Shown here: positions 36,297 to 43,688 of the stretch, one piece after another
Position numbering within the stretch: the stretch's first letter is position 1
Layout of the letters: every line of letters starts with the position of its first letter
Assembly: GCA_015075745.1 (NCBI GenBank)
Contig: JABTTW010000002.1
Location: forward strand, 944,453-1,008,452
From: Planctomycetia bacterium
Lineage (GTDB): Bacteria > Planctomycetota > Phycisphaerae > UBA1845 > UTPLA1
Direction of reading: 5' to 3'
DNA: 64,000 nucleotides
Notes under the pieces: generated by a model
The model's database searches: none
What the model was told of the DNA's origin: nothing
What the model saw: only the letters and a program-made list of their open reading frames with translations
Program-made: the position numbers and the translations under genes

Positions 36297-37277
36297 TCAC
36301 GCATCCTGCTCGTACCGCTCGCCGTGCTGCGCTGCGGTGGGCTCGCCGCGTCGGCGCCTGCGCAGCAGGGAATCGAGTTCGAGAAATCGAAAATTAATCA
36401 GTTGCACCGTCACCCCGATGCTGGCCGCCACCAGGCTCATCGCAAACATCGCCGCCGACAGAATCACGCATGTCATCCGATAGCCCGAGTCCGGCGACCA
36501 GTCTCGCCAGTAGGCCGTTGCGCCGAGCCCGCATCCAACGATAAACAGCAAAATCGCCATCCCGCCGAAAAACGTCAGCGGCTTGTACGATCGGAACAGG
36601 CTCAGAATCTTGAAAATGACGCGCAGCCCGTCATGAAAGGTGTTCAACTTCGAGGCACTTCCCTCGGGCCGAACGCCATAACGGATCGGCACCTCTCGGA
36701 TCACCCACTTGTGATACAGGCACTGCACCGTCATCTCCGTCTCGATATCGAATCCGTAGGCACAGACCGGCAGATTCTCGGCGATCTCGCGATTAAATGC
36801 CCGATACCCGCTCATAATGTCCGTAAGGCGTGCGCCGAAGATGAGGTTGACCATCGTGCGCACCAGCCGATTCCCGAGTACGTGAAACCGGCGGTAGGCC
36901 GCCTGCGTGTCTTTTGCCTCCCGCCGCCCCACCACCATGTCTGCCTCGCCGCGCATCACCGGCACGAGCAACTCGCGCACCTGTTCGGCCGGATAGGTGT
37001 CGTCACCGTCGGTCATCACGTAATAATCCGCGACCACCTTTTCAAACATCGCCGCGACCACGTGCCCCTTGCCCTGCTTCTTTTCGTGGATGACCACCGC
37101 CCCGGCTGCCCGCGCAAGCTCGGCGGTCCCGTCGGTGCTGTTGTTGTCGAAGACGTAAACAACGGCCTCGGGCAACTCGCGGCGAAAGTCTTTGACGACT
37201 TTCTCAACGGTCGCCGCTTCGTTGTAGCAGGGGACGAGGACTGCAAGTCGTGGACTTTGGTCTGCCGATTGGCTCAT
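36297..37277 (-). CDS. Glycosyltransferase family 2, DPM1/polyprenyl-phosphate type, membrane-bound
   Basis: A 326-residue protein. The GT2 domain spans about 10-235 with VLVPCYNEAATVEKVVKDF, VYVFDNNSTDGTAELARAAG, and the metal-binding TDGDDTYPAEQVREL. The segment DIMSGYRAFNREIAENLPVCAYGFDIETEMTVQCLYHKWVIREVPIRYG is typical of dolichol-phosphate mannose synthase relatives. Two helices near the C-terminus (TFFGGMAILLFIVGCGLGATAYW and VILSAAMFAMSLVAASIGVTVQLINF) anchor it. It should load a sugar onto a polyprenyl phosphate or carry out lipid-linked glycosylation. The ATG has GAGGA upstream. The PGI-like gene follows directly. Confidence 0.92.
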   Translation of the reverse strand: MSQSADQSPRLAVLVPCYNEAATVEKVVKDFRRELPEAVVYVFDNNSTDGTAELARAAGAVVIHEKKQGKGHVVAAMFEKVVADYYVMTDGDDTYPAEQVRELLVPVMRGEADMVVGRREAKDTQAAYRRFHVLGNRLVRTMVNLIFGARLTDIMSGYRAFNREIAENLPVCAYGFDIETEMTVQCLYHKWVIREVPIRYGVRPEGSASKLNTFHDGLRVIFKILSLFRSYKPLTFFGGMAILLFIVGCGLGATAYWRDWSPDSGYRMTCVILSAAMFAMSLVAASIGVTVQLINFRFLELDSLLRRRRRGEPTAAQHGERYEQDA

Positions 37278-37403
37278 GCATGATCCTCAGGCGCGTGCAT
37301 CCGCGCACCGCGGACGTGTCGCCACAAATGCTAGCTTCGATGTCGCCGGACGATCTGTCAACGAATGGGCGTGTGAGGAGGCAGTAACGTGGAATTTCGC
37401 TGA

Positions 37404-37452
37404 GTAAAAACGCAAGGCCGAGTTGACATTCCGGTAAACGTCAACCCGGCCT
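37404..37452 (-). terminator. Intrinsic terminator of the sigma factor/dockerin-tail operon
   Basis: Arms 37415-37427 and 37440-37452 pair over 13 bases with one mismatch around a 12-base loop. On the minus strand the stem is followed by TTGCGTTTTTACTC, a usable T-tract. It lies 26 bp behind the stop of the dockerin-tailed protein and isolates that operon from the GT2 gene. Confidence 0.82.
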
Positions 37453-37478
37453 CACATTGCAAGAAAAATACGGAGCCT

Positions 37479-37937
37479 CTAGCTCCCCAGCAGACATCGC
37501 TGGAGTTCTTCCGCTTGCAGTAGCGGATCTCCATCAATGTCCTGAATGCGGTTCACGAGGGCCTGAATGTCCAGCCCGTCGATCACCCCGTCGCCGTTGA
37601 AGTCGCAATCCGCCGCCTTGGGTGCTGTCGTCACAACACCGGCGTCGGCGAAAAGCTGAGGCGTTTCGGGCTGGATCACGGCCAAGCCGTCTTGGGCCAT
37701 CTCGTGTCCCGCGCGTGTTCCAAAGAGGCTGGGTCCCACAAACACGACCGCCACCGCGGCTGCTGCCGCAAGAGGAGCCGCCACTCGAACCCAGCGAAGC
37801 CCGGCCGCCGGGCGGACTTCCGCCTGACGCTCTGACTTCATCCAGGGACGACCCGCCGGGCAATCCTGAAGGGCGCCATCACGATGGGCCTCTCCCAGGG
37901 TCTCCAGCAAGCCTTCGAGTGAAATTAGGGACTTCAT
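37479..37937 (-). CDS. Membrane protein with extracytoplasmic dockerin-like repeat, partner of ECF sigma factor
   Basis: A 152-residue protein from ATG 37937, supported by GAGG six bases upstream. The first 45 residues are soluble and charged. A single transmembrane helix follows (RVAAPLAAAAAVAVVFVGPSLF). The outer part ends with DCDFNGDGVIDGLDIQALVNRI, a dockerin type I/EF-hand calcium loop, and a second less perfect D-x-D-G-D loop (QDIDGDPLLQAEELQRCLLG). It begins 15 bp after the sigma factor gene, the position of an anti-sigma factor. No HxxxCxxC zinc anti-sigma motif is present. A regulatory role is inferred from position and topology only. Confidence 0.75.
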   Translation of the reverse strand: MKSLISLEGLLETLGEAHRDGALQDCPAGRPWMKSERQAEVRPAAGLRWVRVAAPLAAAAAVAVVFVGPSLFGTRAGHEMAQDGLAVIQPETPQLFADAGVVTTAPKAADCDFNGDGVIDGLDIQALVNRIQDIDGDPLLQAEELQRCLLGS

Positions 37938-37952
37938 GACAAACCTCACCCT

Positions 37953-38549
37953 CTATTGACCCTCGGCCCCCCCTTGCGCAGGAAAAATCCGGGAAATCTC
38001 AATATTCTTTTTTCCCAGGCACCGGCGCAGGGCATCCATGACCCCGGGCAGCCGAGTCTCCCGAAGCGTCGATTCCGGCACCCCCAAAGCCGCCGATATC
38101 TCCCGTAATGTCTTGTTATCAAAGAACCTAAGGCGCACGAGCCGCGCCTCGTCCGGGGGCAATTTGCCAATGCAGTCGTTCAATCCGGCCAGCGTTTCGG
38201 CTTCGTCAGCCAACTGGGCCGGCGTCACCATGTCCAGCCGGGTATCCCCCGCGGACTCCTCGGTGCCCCCCAGCGTCAGGGGCGACTTGCGGCACTGCTC
38301 CCGATAAACGTTTTGAACGATCCCCGCCATCCAGTGGAGAAACGGCTTGGCCGGGTCGTAGCTCGTCCGCTTTTGGAAGGCCCGATACCACGCCTCGTTG
38401 ACGATCTCATCCAGCCAGTCCGGCCGATGCGATATGCGCCAGGCCGCAAGCCGTACCCGCCCGGCGAACACTTTGTAGACCTCTTCAAAGGCGGCCTCTT
38501 CACCGCCGCTGACGGCCTGCTGAAGCCTTTCTTCCTGGGGATCGCGCAT
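37953..38549 (-). CDS. ECF-type RNA polymerase sigma factor
   Basis: A 198-residue sigma-70 family protein of the extracytoplasmic-function group, starting at ATG 38549 (a TTG one codon earlier is possible). Region 2 runs through FEEVYKVFAGRVRLAAWRISHRPDWLDEIVNEAWYRAFQ and KPFLHWMAGIVQNVYREQCRK. Region 4 has LPPDEARLVRLRFFDNKTLREISAALGVPESTLRE as the helix-turn-helix that reads the -35 element. No extra C-terminal domain is present. It is co-transcribed with the dockerin-tailed membrane protein. Target promoters are not known. A TATGAT at 38636-38641 on the minus strand could be part of its own promoter. Confidence 0.92.
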   Translation of the reverse strand: MRDPQEERLQQAVSGGEEAAFEEVYKVFAGRVRLAAWRISHRPDWLDEIVNEAWYRAFQKRTSYDPAKPFLHWMAGIVQNVYREQCRKSPLTLGGTEESAGDTRLDMVTPAQLADEAETLAGLNDCIGKLPPDEARLVRLRFFDNKTLREISAALGVPESTLRETRLPGVMDALRRCLGKKNIEISRIFPAQGGAEGQ

Positions 38550-38867
38550 CAACTGCCACCCGTGGGGCTGGTCGCCTCGCCAAGCGGCCTCGCCGATTCA
38601 TCCGGCCGCGACTCCCTCTGAGCCCACAAGTCTGCATCATAGCCGATTGAACGTCGCTAAGAATCATTCATCCGGCCCAGGGAGGTTTGCTTCGCGGGAC
38701 GAGCGGCTTCCCCTCTCCGGCAGAGCCGCTACACTGCCGACCCTGAACGGTTGAGTGTTAAGTCGAACGGGCGAGTCGCATGGTGCGCGGTTGGATTCGC
38801 CGGGACACCGCGTGTCCGTGCTTGATTCTGATCGTTCGAACAATTGCGCATTCCACACGAGGCATCG
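38550..38867. other. Intergenic region between divergent sigma factor and pntAA
   Basis: Apart from the possible TATGAT noted for the sigma factor, I see no gene, RNA or clear repeat. The promoter of the transhydrogenase operon must lie here but no convincing -35/-10 pair was found on the plus strand. Confidence 0.5.
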
Positions 38868-40001
38868 ATGAAGCTTGCGATTCCAAAGGCGACTCTCGAG
38901 GGTGAAGCAAGAGTTTCCCTCATTCCAGAAACCTGCATGCGAATCAAGAAGTTAGGGCTCGATACGCTGATCGAAAGCGGCGCCGGGACCCAGGCCGGCT
39001 TTCTCGATTCGGAATACGAAGCAGTCGGCGTCCGGACATGCGGTTCCGCCGATGAGTTGTTCGGCGAAGCGGATATTTTCGTCTCCGTCCACCCGCCGAC
39101 CGAAGCCGACCTTTCCAGATTACGATCCGGCTCCACCCTGTTCTCAATACTCAACCCGCTCATCCGGCACGATCTCGTTCGCAAGCTGGCCGAGGGCGGG
39201 ATCACCTCGCTTGCCATGGACCTGATGCCCCGCATCAGCCGCGCCCAGAAGATGGACGTCTTAAGTTCGCAAAGCACCATCTCCGGCTACAAGGCCGTCC
39301 TGCTCGCCGCCGTGGAATTGAAAAAGATGTTCCCCATGATGATGACCGCCGCCGGAACCTTGGCGCCGGCAAAAGTACTCGTGATGGGCGCCGGCGTGGC
39401 GGGACTTCAGGCCATCGCCACCGCACGCCGCCTTGGCGCGGTCGTCGAGGCCTTCGACGTGCGCCCCGCCGTCAAAGAACAGGTCCACAGCCTTGGCGCC
39501 AAATTCGTCGAGGTCGAAGCGCAGGCGGAGGATGCCGAGGACAAGGGCGGCTACGCCAGGGAAATGTCCGACGCCTACAAGCAGAAGCAAAAGGAAGTCA
39601 TCGCCCAGCATGTGAAAGATGCGGATATCGCCATCTCCACCGCTCTTATTCCAGGCAAGCCGGCGCCGGTCCTGATCACGGCGGAAATGGTCCACGCCAT
39701 GCGACCCGGCTCGGTCATCATCGACCTCGCTGCCGAGGCCGGGGGCAATTGTGAACTCACCAAGGCCGGCGTGCGCGTCGATGCCAACGGCGTACTGATT
39801 CTCGGCCCGACCAATCTGCCCGCGACCGTCCCCTTTCATGCGAGCCAGATGTACTCAAGAAACGTCGGCGCGTTTCTCCAGGACCTCGTGAAGGACGGAA
39901 AGCTCATCCTGAGCATGGACGATGAATGCGTGGCGGGTACGCTGGTCACACAGGGCGGACAAATCGTTCACCCGCGCGTCCGCGATGCCATGGGCAGCTA
40001 G
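38868..40001 (+). CDS. pntAA: NAD(P)+ transhydrogenase (Re/Si-specific) alpha subunit, part 1
   Basis: A 377-residue soluble dI subunit that binds NAD(H). The start ATG 38868 has GAGG upstream; the frame extends to 38844 without support. Family marks are MKLAIPKATLEGEARVSLIPETCMRIKKLG, MDLMPRISRAQKMDVLSSQSTISGYKAVL (the dI RQD loop region), VLVMGAGVAGLQAIATARRLGAVVEAFDVRPAVKEQVHSLGAKF (NAD fold and dinucleotide loop), ALIPGKPAPVLITAEMV and GSVIIDLAAEAGGNCELTK. With pntAB and pntB it forms the proton-pumping enzyme that makes NADPH from NADH. The alpha chain is split into two genes, as in Rhodospirillum. Confidence 0.95.
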   Translation: MKLAIPKATLEGEARVSLIPETCMRIKKLGLDTLIESGAGTQAGFLDSEYEAVGVRTCGSADELFGEADIFVSVHPPTEADLSRLRSGSTLFSILNPLIRHDLVRKLAEGGITSLAMDLMPRISRAQKMDVLSSQSTISGYKAVLLAAVELKKMFPMMMTAAGTLAPAKVLVMGAGVAGLQAIATARRLGAVVEAFDVRPAVKEQVHSLGAKFVEVEAQAEDAEDKGGYAREMSDAYKQKQKEVIAQHVKDADIAISTALIPGKPAPVLITAEMVHAMRPGSVIIDLAAEAGGNCELTKAGVRVDANGVLILGPTNLPATVPFHASQMYSRNVGAFLQDLVKDGKLILSMDDECVAGTLVTQGGQIVHPRVRDAMGS

Positions 40002-40028
40002 GAGCTGCGGGATACAGGAGTCACCGAC

Positions 40029-40310
40029 ATGGAAATGTTCGTCATCGGTATCACGGTCTTCACGCTGGCGACCTTCGTCGGCTTTGAAGTCATTACCAAG
40101 GTCCCGCCGACCCTGCACACGCCACTGATGTCCGGCTCCAACGCCATTTCGGGCATCACCATCATCGGCGCCATCTTCGCAGCGGGCTTGAAGCTCAATT
40201 TATGGACATCCGCCTTCGGCGTCATCGCCATCTCATTCGCCATGATCAACGTCGTCGGCGGTTTCTTGGTCACCCACCGCATGTTGGGCATGTTTAAGAG
40301 GAAAGGCTGA
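40029..40310 (+). CDS. pntAB: NAD(P)+ transhydrogenase alpha subunit, part 2 (membrane)
   Basis: A 93-residue membrane protein with three helices: MFVIGITVFTLATFVGFEVI, SGITIIGAIFAAGLKL and FGVIAISFAMINVVGGFLVTHRMLGMF. The segment KVPPTLHTPLMSGSNAISGI is diagnostic for this subunit, and the C-terminal FLVTHRMLGMFK motif is complete. The ATG has AGGAG eight bases upstream. It forms part of the proton channel (dII). The gene lies between pntAA and pntB with short gaps on both sides. Confidence 0.96.
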   Translation: MEMFVIGITVFTLATFVGFEVITKVPPTLHTPLMSGSNAISGITIIGAIFAAGLKLNLWTSAFGVIAISFAMINVVGGFLVTHRMLGMFKRKG

Positions 40311-40313
40311 TCC

Positions 40314-41762
40314 TTGTCTTCCGCACTTAAGAACCCCGCCGTCACGAACCTGATTTACCTCTTCGCGTCGATTCTTTTCATCGTCGCGCTCAAGAGGCTC
40401 AGCCACCCCCGCACCGCCCTGCGCGGCAACCTGGTCGGTGCATTCGGGATGCTGCTGGCGATCGTCATCACCGTGCTCATCAGCATCGATCGGCCCGACA
40501 TCTCCGGCGCAGGATACTGGCTCATCGGCGTGGGCATCGCCGTCGGCACGCTCGTCGGCGCTCTCTTCGCCATTCGCGTGCCGATGACCGGCATGCCACA
40601 AATGGTCGGGCTCCTCAACGGCTTCGGCGGCGGCGCGTCCCTGCTGGTCGCCGGCGCCGAACTCATCGCCAAGATGGGTGAAATGAGTCAGCCGGAGTTC
40701 CAGTTCGACGAGTCCCTGCGATTCTTCATCGGCTCGACCATGGTCGCCGGCATCATCGGCGCCGTCACCTTCTCCGGCAGCCTCGTTGCCGCCGGAAAGC
40801 TCCAGGAGCTTAAATGGGTGCCCAGCGGTAACGTCATCCCCGGCCAGCAAGTGGTCAACGCGCTGCTGTTTATTCTCATCATCGCCGGCGCCGTCTGGGG
40901 TACCTATGACCCCTCGAAACTGTGGGTCTTCTGGCCGATCGTCGTTGTCGCCTCCGTCCTCGGCGTTCTTGTCACAACGCCGATCGGCGGCGCTGACATG
41001 CCCGTCGTCATCTGTCTGTTGAACTCCTACTCCGGCATGGCCGCCGCCGCGACGGGCTTCGTCCTCGGCAACAACGGCCTCATCATCGCCGGCTCGCTCG
41101 TCGGCTCCTCCGGCATCATCCTTTCCCAGATCATGTGCAAGGCGATGAACCGATCGCTCGCCAACGTTCTCTTCGGCAAGCTCGCCCCCTCCGAGGGCTC
41201 CGCCTCCGCCGACGACGTCTACGCCGGCAAGGTCAAGTCGACCTCGGCCGAGGAAATCGCCATGCTCTTCGACACCGCACGCCGTGTCGTCATCGTCCCG
41301 GGCTACGGCATGGCCGTCTCCCAGGCACAACACGCCGTGCGCGACTTGGCGAACGTCCTCGAGGCCAAGGGCATTGAGGTCGAGTTCGGCATTCACCCCG
41401 TCGCCGGAAGAATGCCCGGCCACATGAACGTCCTTCTCGCCGAGGCCAACATCCCCTACGAAAAAGTCAGGGAGATGGACGACATCAACTCGACCTTCGA
41501 GCAGACCGACGTCGTCCTCGTCATCGGCGCCAACGACGTGGTCAATCCCCTCGCCCGTACCGATCCCAAGTCCCCCATCGCCGGAATGCCGATCCTCGAC
41601 GTCGACAAGGCCCGGACGGTCATCATCATGAAACGCAGCCTCAGCCCCGGCTTCGCCGGCATCCCGAATCCGCTTTTTGCCGCTGACAACGCCCTCATGT
41701 ACTTCGGCGACGGCAAGAAGGCGGTGCTGGACCTGGTGGCAGCGATCAAAGCAGCCGGTTAA
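40314..41762 (+). CDS. pntB: NAD(P)+ transhydrogenase beta subunit
   Basis: A 482-residue subunit with about eight or nine helices in the first 270 residues (dII) and the NADP(H)-binding dIII domain in the last 180. The start is TTG 40314, three bases after the pntAB stop, with AAAGG upstream. dII marks include MPQMVGLLNGFGGGASLLVAGAE and ADMPVVICLLNSYSGMAAAATGFVLGNNGLIIAGSLVGSSG. dIII marks are VIVPGYGMAVSQAQHAVRDLANVLEAKG, FGIHPVAGRMPGHMNVLLAEANIPYE, VVLVIGANDVVNP and AGMPILDVDKARTVIIMKRSLSPGFAGI. The operon ends here. Confidence 0.97.
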   Translation: MSSALKNPAVTNLIYLFASILFIVALKRLSHPRTALRGNLVGAFGMLLAIVITVLISIDRPDISGAGYWLIGVGIAVGTLVGALFAIRVPMTGMPQMVGLLNGFGGGASLLVAGAELIAKMGEMSQPEFQFDESLRFFIGSTMVAGIIGAVTFSGSLVAAGKLQELKWVPSGNVIPGQQVVNALLFILIIAGAVWGTYDPSKLWVFWPIVVVASVLGVLVTTPIGGADMPVVICLLNSYSGMAAAATGFVLGNNGLIIAGSLVGSSGIILSQIMCKAMNRSLANVLFGKLAPSEGSASADDVYAGKVKSTSAEEIAMLFDTARRVVIVPGYGMAVSQAQHAVRDLANVLEAKGIEVEFGIHPVAGRMPGHMNVLLAEANIPYEKVREMDDINSTFEQTDVVLVIGANDVVNPLARTDPKSPIAGMPILDVDKARTVIIMKRSLSPGFAGIPNPLFAADNALMYFGDGKKAVLDLVAAIKAAG

Positions 41763-41844
41763 CTGAAGCGCGGTTTTGCCCGCGTCCCCATCGCGGAATC
41801 CGTCCTTCTGCAGGCGATTTTCATTTCACGCTATGATCTCCCCG

Positions 41845-42789
41845 ATGAAACGCGTCGCTTACCTCTGGGATGCCGTCAGCCTCGAACACGACACCGGTGC
41901 GCACGTGGAGTGCATCGCCCGCGCCGAGCGCCTGCAGCCCGACCGAATCTCCGCCATCATCCCCGGTCTGACAGCCGCCCCGGTTCAAGACCGAGACACT
42001 GCACAATGGATCATGCAGGTCCATTCTCAAACCTACCACGATTGGGTCCGCATCTCCTGCGAAGAGGGCAAAAATCTTCTCGACCAGGGCGACACTTACG
42101 TCTGCGAACGAAGCTACGCCGCCGCCCTCGGCTCCATAAACGCGGCCCTGACCGCGGCCGACCTCGTCATCGGCGGCAAGGCCGACGCCGCATTCTGCGC
42201 TATGAGGCCCCCGGGCCATCATGCCCTTCCCGAGACGGCAATGGGTTTCTGCCTCTTCGCGAACATCTCCATTCTCGCGAAGTACCTCCAGCAGCATCAC
42301 AAGCTTGGCAAGATCGCCATCGTCGATTGGGACGTGCATCACGGCAACGGAACCCAGGCGATTTTCTACGACGACCCCAGCGTCCTTTTCATCTCCCTCC
42401 ACCAAAGCCCCCTCTGGCCCGGCACAGGCATGGAATCGGAGCGCGGCAGAGGTGACGGCCGTGGCTTCACAAAGAACATTCCGTTTCGCCCGGCAACCTC
42501 CGAGGCCGACTTTCTCGCCCGATTCGACGCGGAGGTCCTTCCCGCACTCAGGCAGTTCAAGCCCGAGATCCTCCTGATCTCCGCTGGTTTCGACGCCCAC
42601 CGAGATGATCCCATCGCCGACCTGCGACTGACGGAGCAAGGCTACGCCACGATGACCCGTCGCCTCAACGAAGTCGCGGCCGAGTCCTGCGGCGGTCGCA
42701 TCATCAGTCTCCTCGAAGGCGGCTACAACCTCGACGCCCTCGCGGCATCCGTGGCCGCGCACGTTCGCGCCTTGGGCGAGGATGCATGA
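41845..42789 (+). CDS. Histone-deacetylase-family (AcuC/class II-like) deacetylase
   Basis: A 314-residue zinc amidohydrolase of the arginase/deacetylase fold. ATG 41845 is preferred because MKRVAYLWDAVSLEHDTG matches the family start; ATG 41833 is also possible. Active-site marks are the His pair in RPPGHHALPETAMGFCLFAN, the zinc ligands in VDWDVHHGNGTQAIFYDD, and SAGFDAHRDDPIADLRLTEQGY with the third zinc Asp. LLEGGYNLDALAASV closes the site. Bacterial members remove acetyl groups from proteins such as acetyl-CoA synthetase, from polyamines or from other small amines. Its stop overlaps the nfo start (ATGA). Confidence 0.93.
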   Translation: MKRVAYLWDAVSLEHDTGAHVECIARAERLQPDRISAIIPGLTAAPVQDRDTAQWIMQVHSQTYHDWVRISCEEGKNLLDQGDTYVCERSYAAALGSINAALTAADLVIGGKADAAFCAMRPPGHHALPETAMGFCLFANISILAKYLQQHHKLGKIAIVDWDVHHGNGTQAIFYDDPSVLFISLHQSPLWPGTGMESERGRGDGRGFTKNIPFRPATSEADFLARFDAEVLPALRQFKPEILLISAGFDAHRDDPIADLRLTEQGYATMTRRLNEVAAESCGGRIISLLEGGYNLDALAASVAAHVRALGEDA

Positions 42790-43664
42790 AGCCGTCGAAA
42801 GTCGCTCAGAAGTTCGGCGCCCATCTCTCCGTCGCCGGCGGTCTGCACCTCGCCTTCGACGAGGCCGAGCAAATCGGCTGCGACTGCCTGCAAATCTTCG
42901 TCAAGAACCAGCGTCAGTGGGTCGCCAGGCCGATCACCGACGAACAGGCCAGACTCTTCAAAGACGCCCAGCGCAAGTCCGGCGTTTCACCGGTCGTCGC
43001 CCACGCCAGCTACCTCTTGAATCTCGCCTCGCCCGAAAAGGCCAATCGCGACAAGAGCCGCGACGCCCTCATCGACGAGCTGCATCGCTGCGAAGCCCTC
43101 GGCATTGAAGACCTCATCATCCACCCCGGCGCCCACATGGGTTCAGGCATCGAGGCCGGCATTGCCGCCATCGCCGATTCCCTCGACCAGGTCCACGCCG
43201 CGACCGCCGGCTTCACCTGCCGCGTCCTGCTCGAATCCACCGCAGGACAGGGCACCACCATCGGCCACGAGATTTGCCAGCTCGGCGAGATCATCAAGCA
43301 AGTCCGCCAATCCGAACGCCTCGGCGTTTGCATCGACACCTGCCACGTCTTTGCCGCCGGATACGACATCCGCGACCGCGACGACTACGAGCGCCTCCTC
43401 GACGAAATCAAACGCCATGTCGACATCGATCGCGTGAAGTGCATTCACACCAACGATTCAAAAGGCGACTGCGGCAGCCGCCTGGATCGCCACGAGCACA
43501 TCACAAAAGGGAAAATCGGCAAGTCGGGATTCGCCAACATCCTCAATGATCCCCGGCTGGCACACGTGCCCCGCATCCTCGAGACCCCAAAGGGAACCGA
43601 CGGCCGCGGAGTGAATCTCGACCGCGTGAACATCAATCGCATGAAGAAACTCATCAGGCCGTGA
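42786..43664 (+). CDS. nfo: Deoxyribonuclease IV (AP endonuclease)
   Basis: A 292-residue AP-endonuclease family 2 enzyme that cuts 5' to abasic sites in base-excision repair. It has the TIM-barrel pattern with three zinc ions: FGAHLSVAGGLHLAFDEAEQIGCDCLQIFVKNQRQW, VVAHASYLLNLASPEKANRDKSRDALIDELHRCEALGI, LIIHPGAHMGSGIEAGI, LLESTAGQGTTIG, CIDTCHVFAAGYDIRD, IHTNDSKGDCGSRLDRHEHITKGKIG and the closing LETPKGTDGR. All metal ligands (His, Glu, Asp) are in place. The ATGA overlap with the deacetylase gene means the two are translated together. Confidence 0.97.
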   Translation: MKPSKVAQKFGAHLSVAGGLHLAFDEAEQIGCDCLQIFVKNQRQWVARPITDEQARLFKDAQRKSGVSPVVAHASYLLNLASPEKANRDKSRDALIDELHRCEALGIEDLIIHPGAHMGSGIEAGIAAIADSLDQVHAATAGFTCRVLLESTAGQGTTIGHEICQLGEIIKQVRQSERLGVCIDTCHVFAAGYDIRDRDDYERLLDEIKRHVDIDRVKCIHTNDSKGDCGSRLDRHEHITKGKIGKSGFANILNDPRLAHVPRILETPKGTDGRGVNLDRVNINRMKKLIRP

Positions 43665-43688
43665 TGGGCCTGTAGTGGTCCGGCGATC

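Noticed and set aside
38650-38661. 12-base identity (AACGTCGCTAAG) with 21486-21497
   Set aside because: Many 12-base matches are expected by chance in 64 kb, and the flanks do not agree.
40233-41423. 396-codon minus-strand frame
   Set aside because: It is the antisense of pntAB/pntB, very rich in Asp, Glu, Gly and His in the manner of shadow frames, with no domain.
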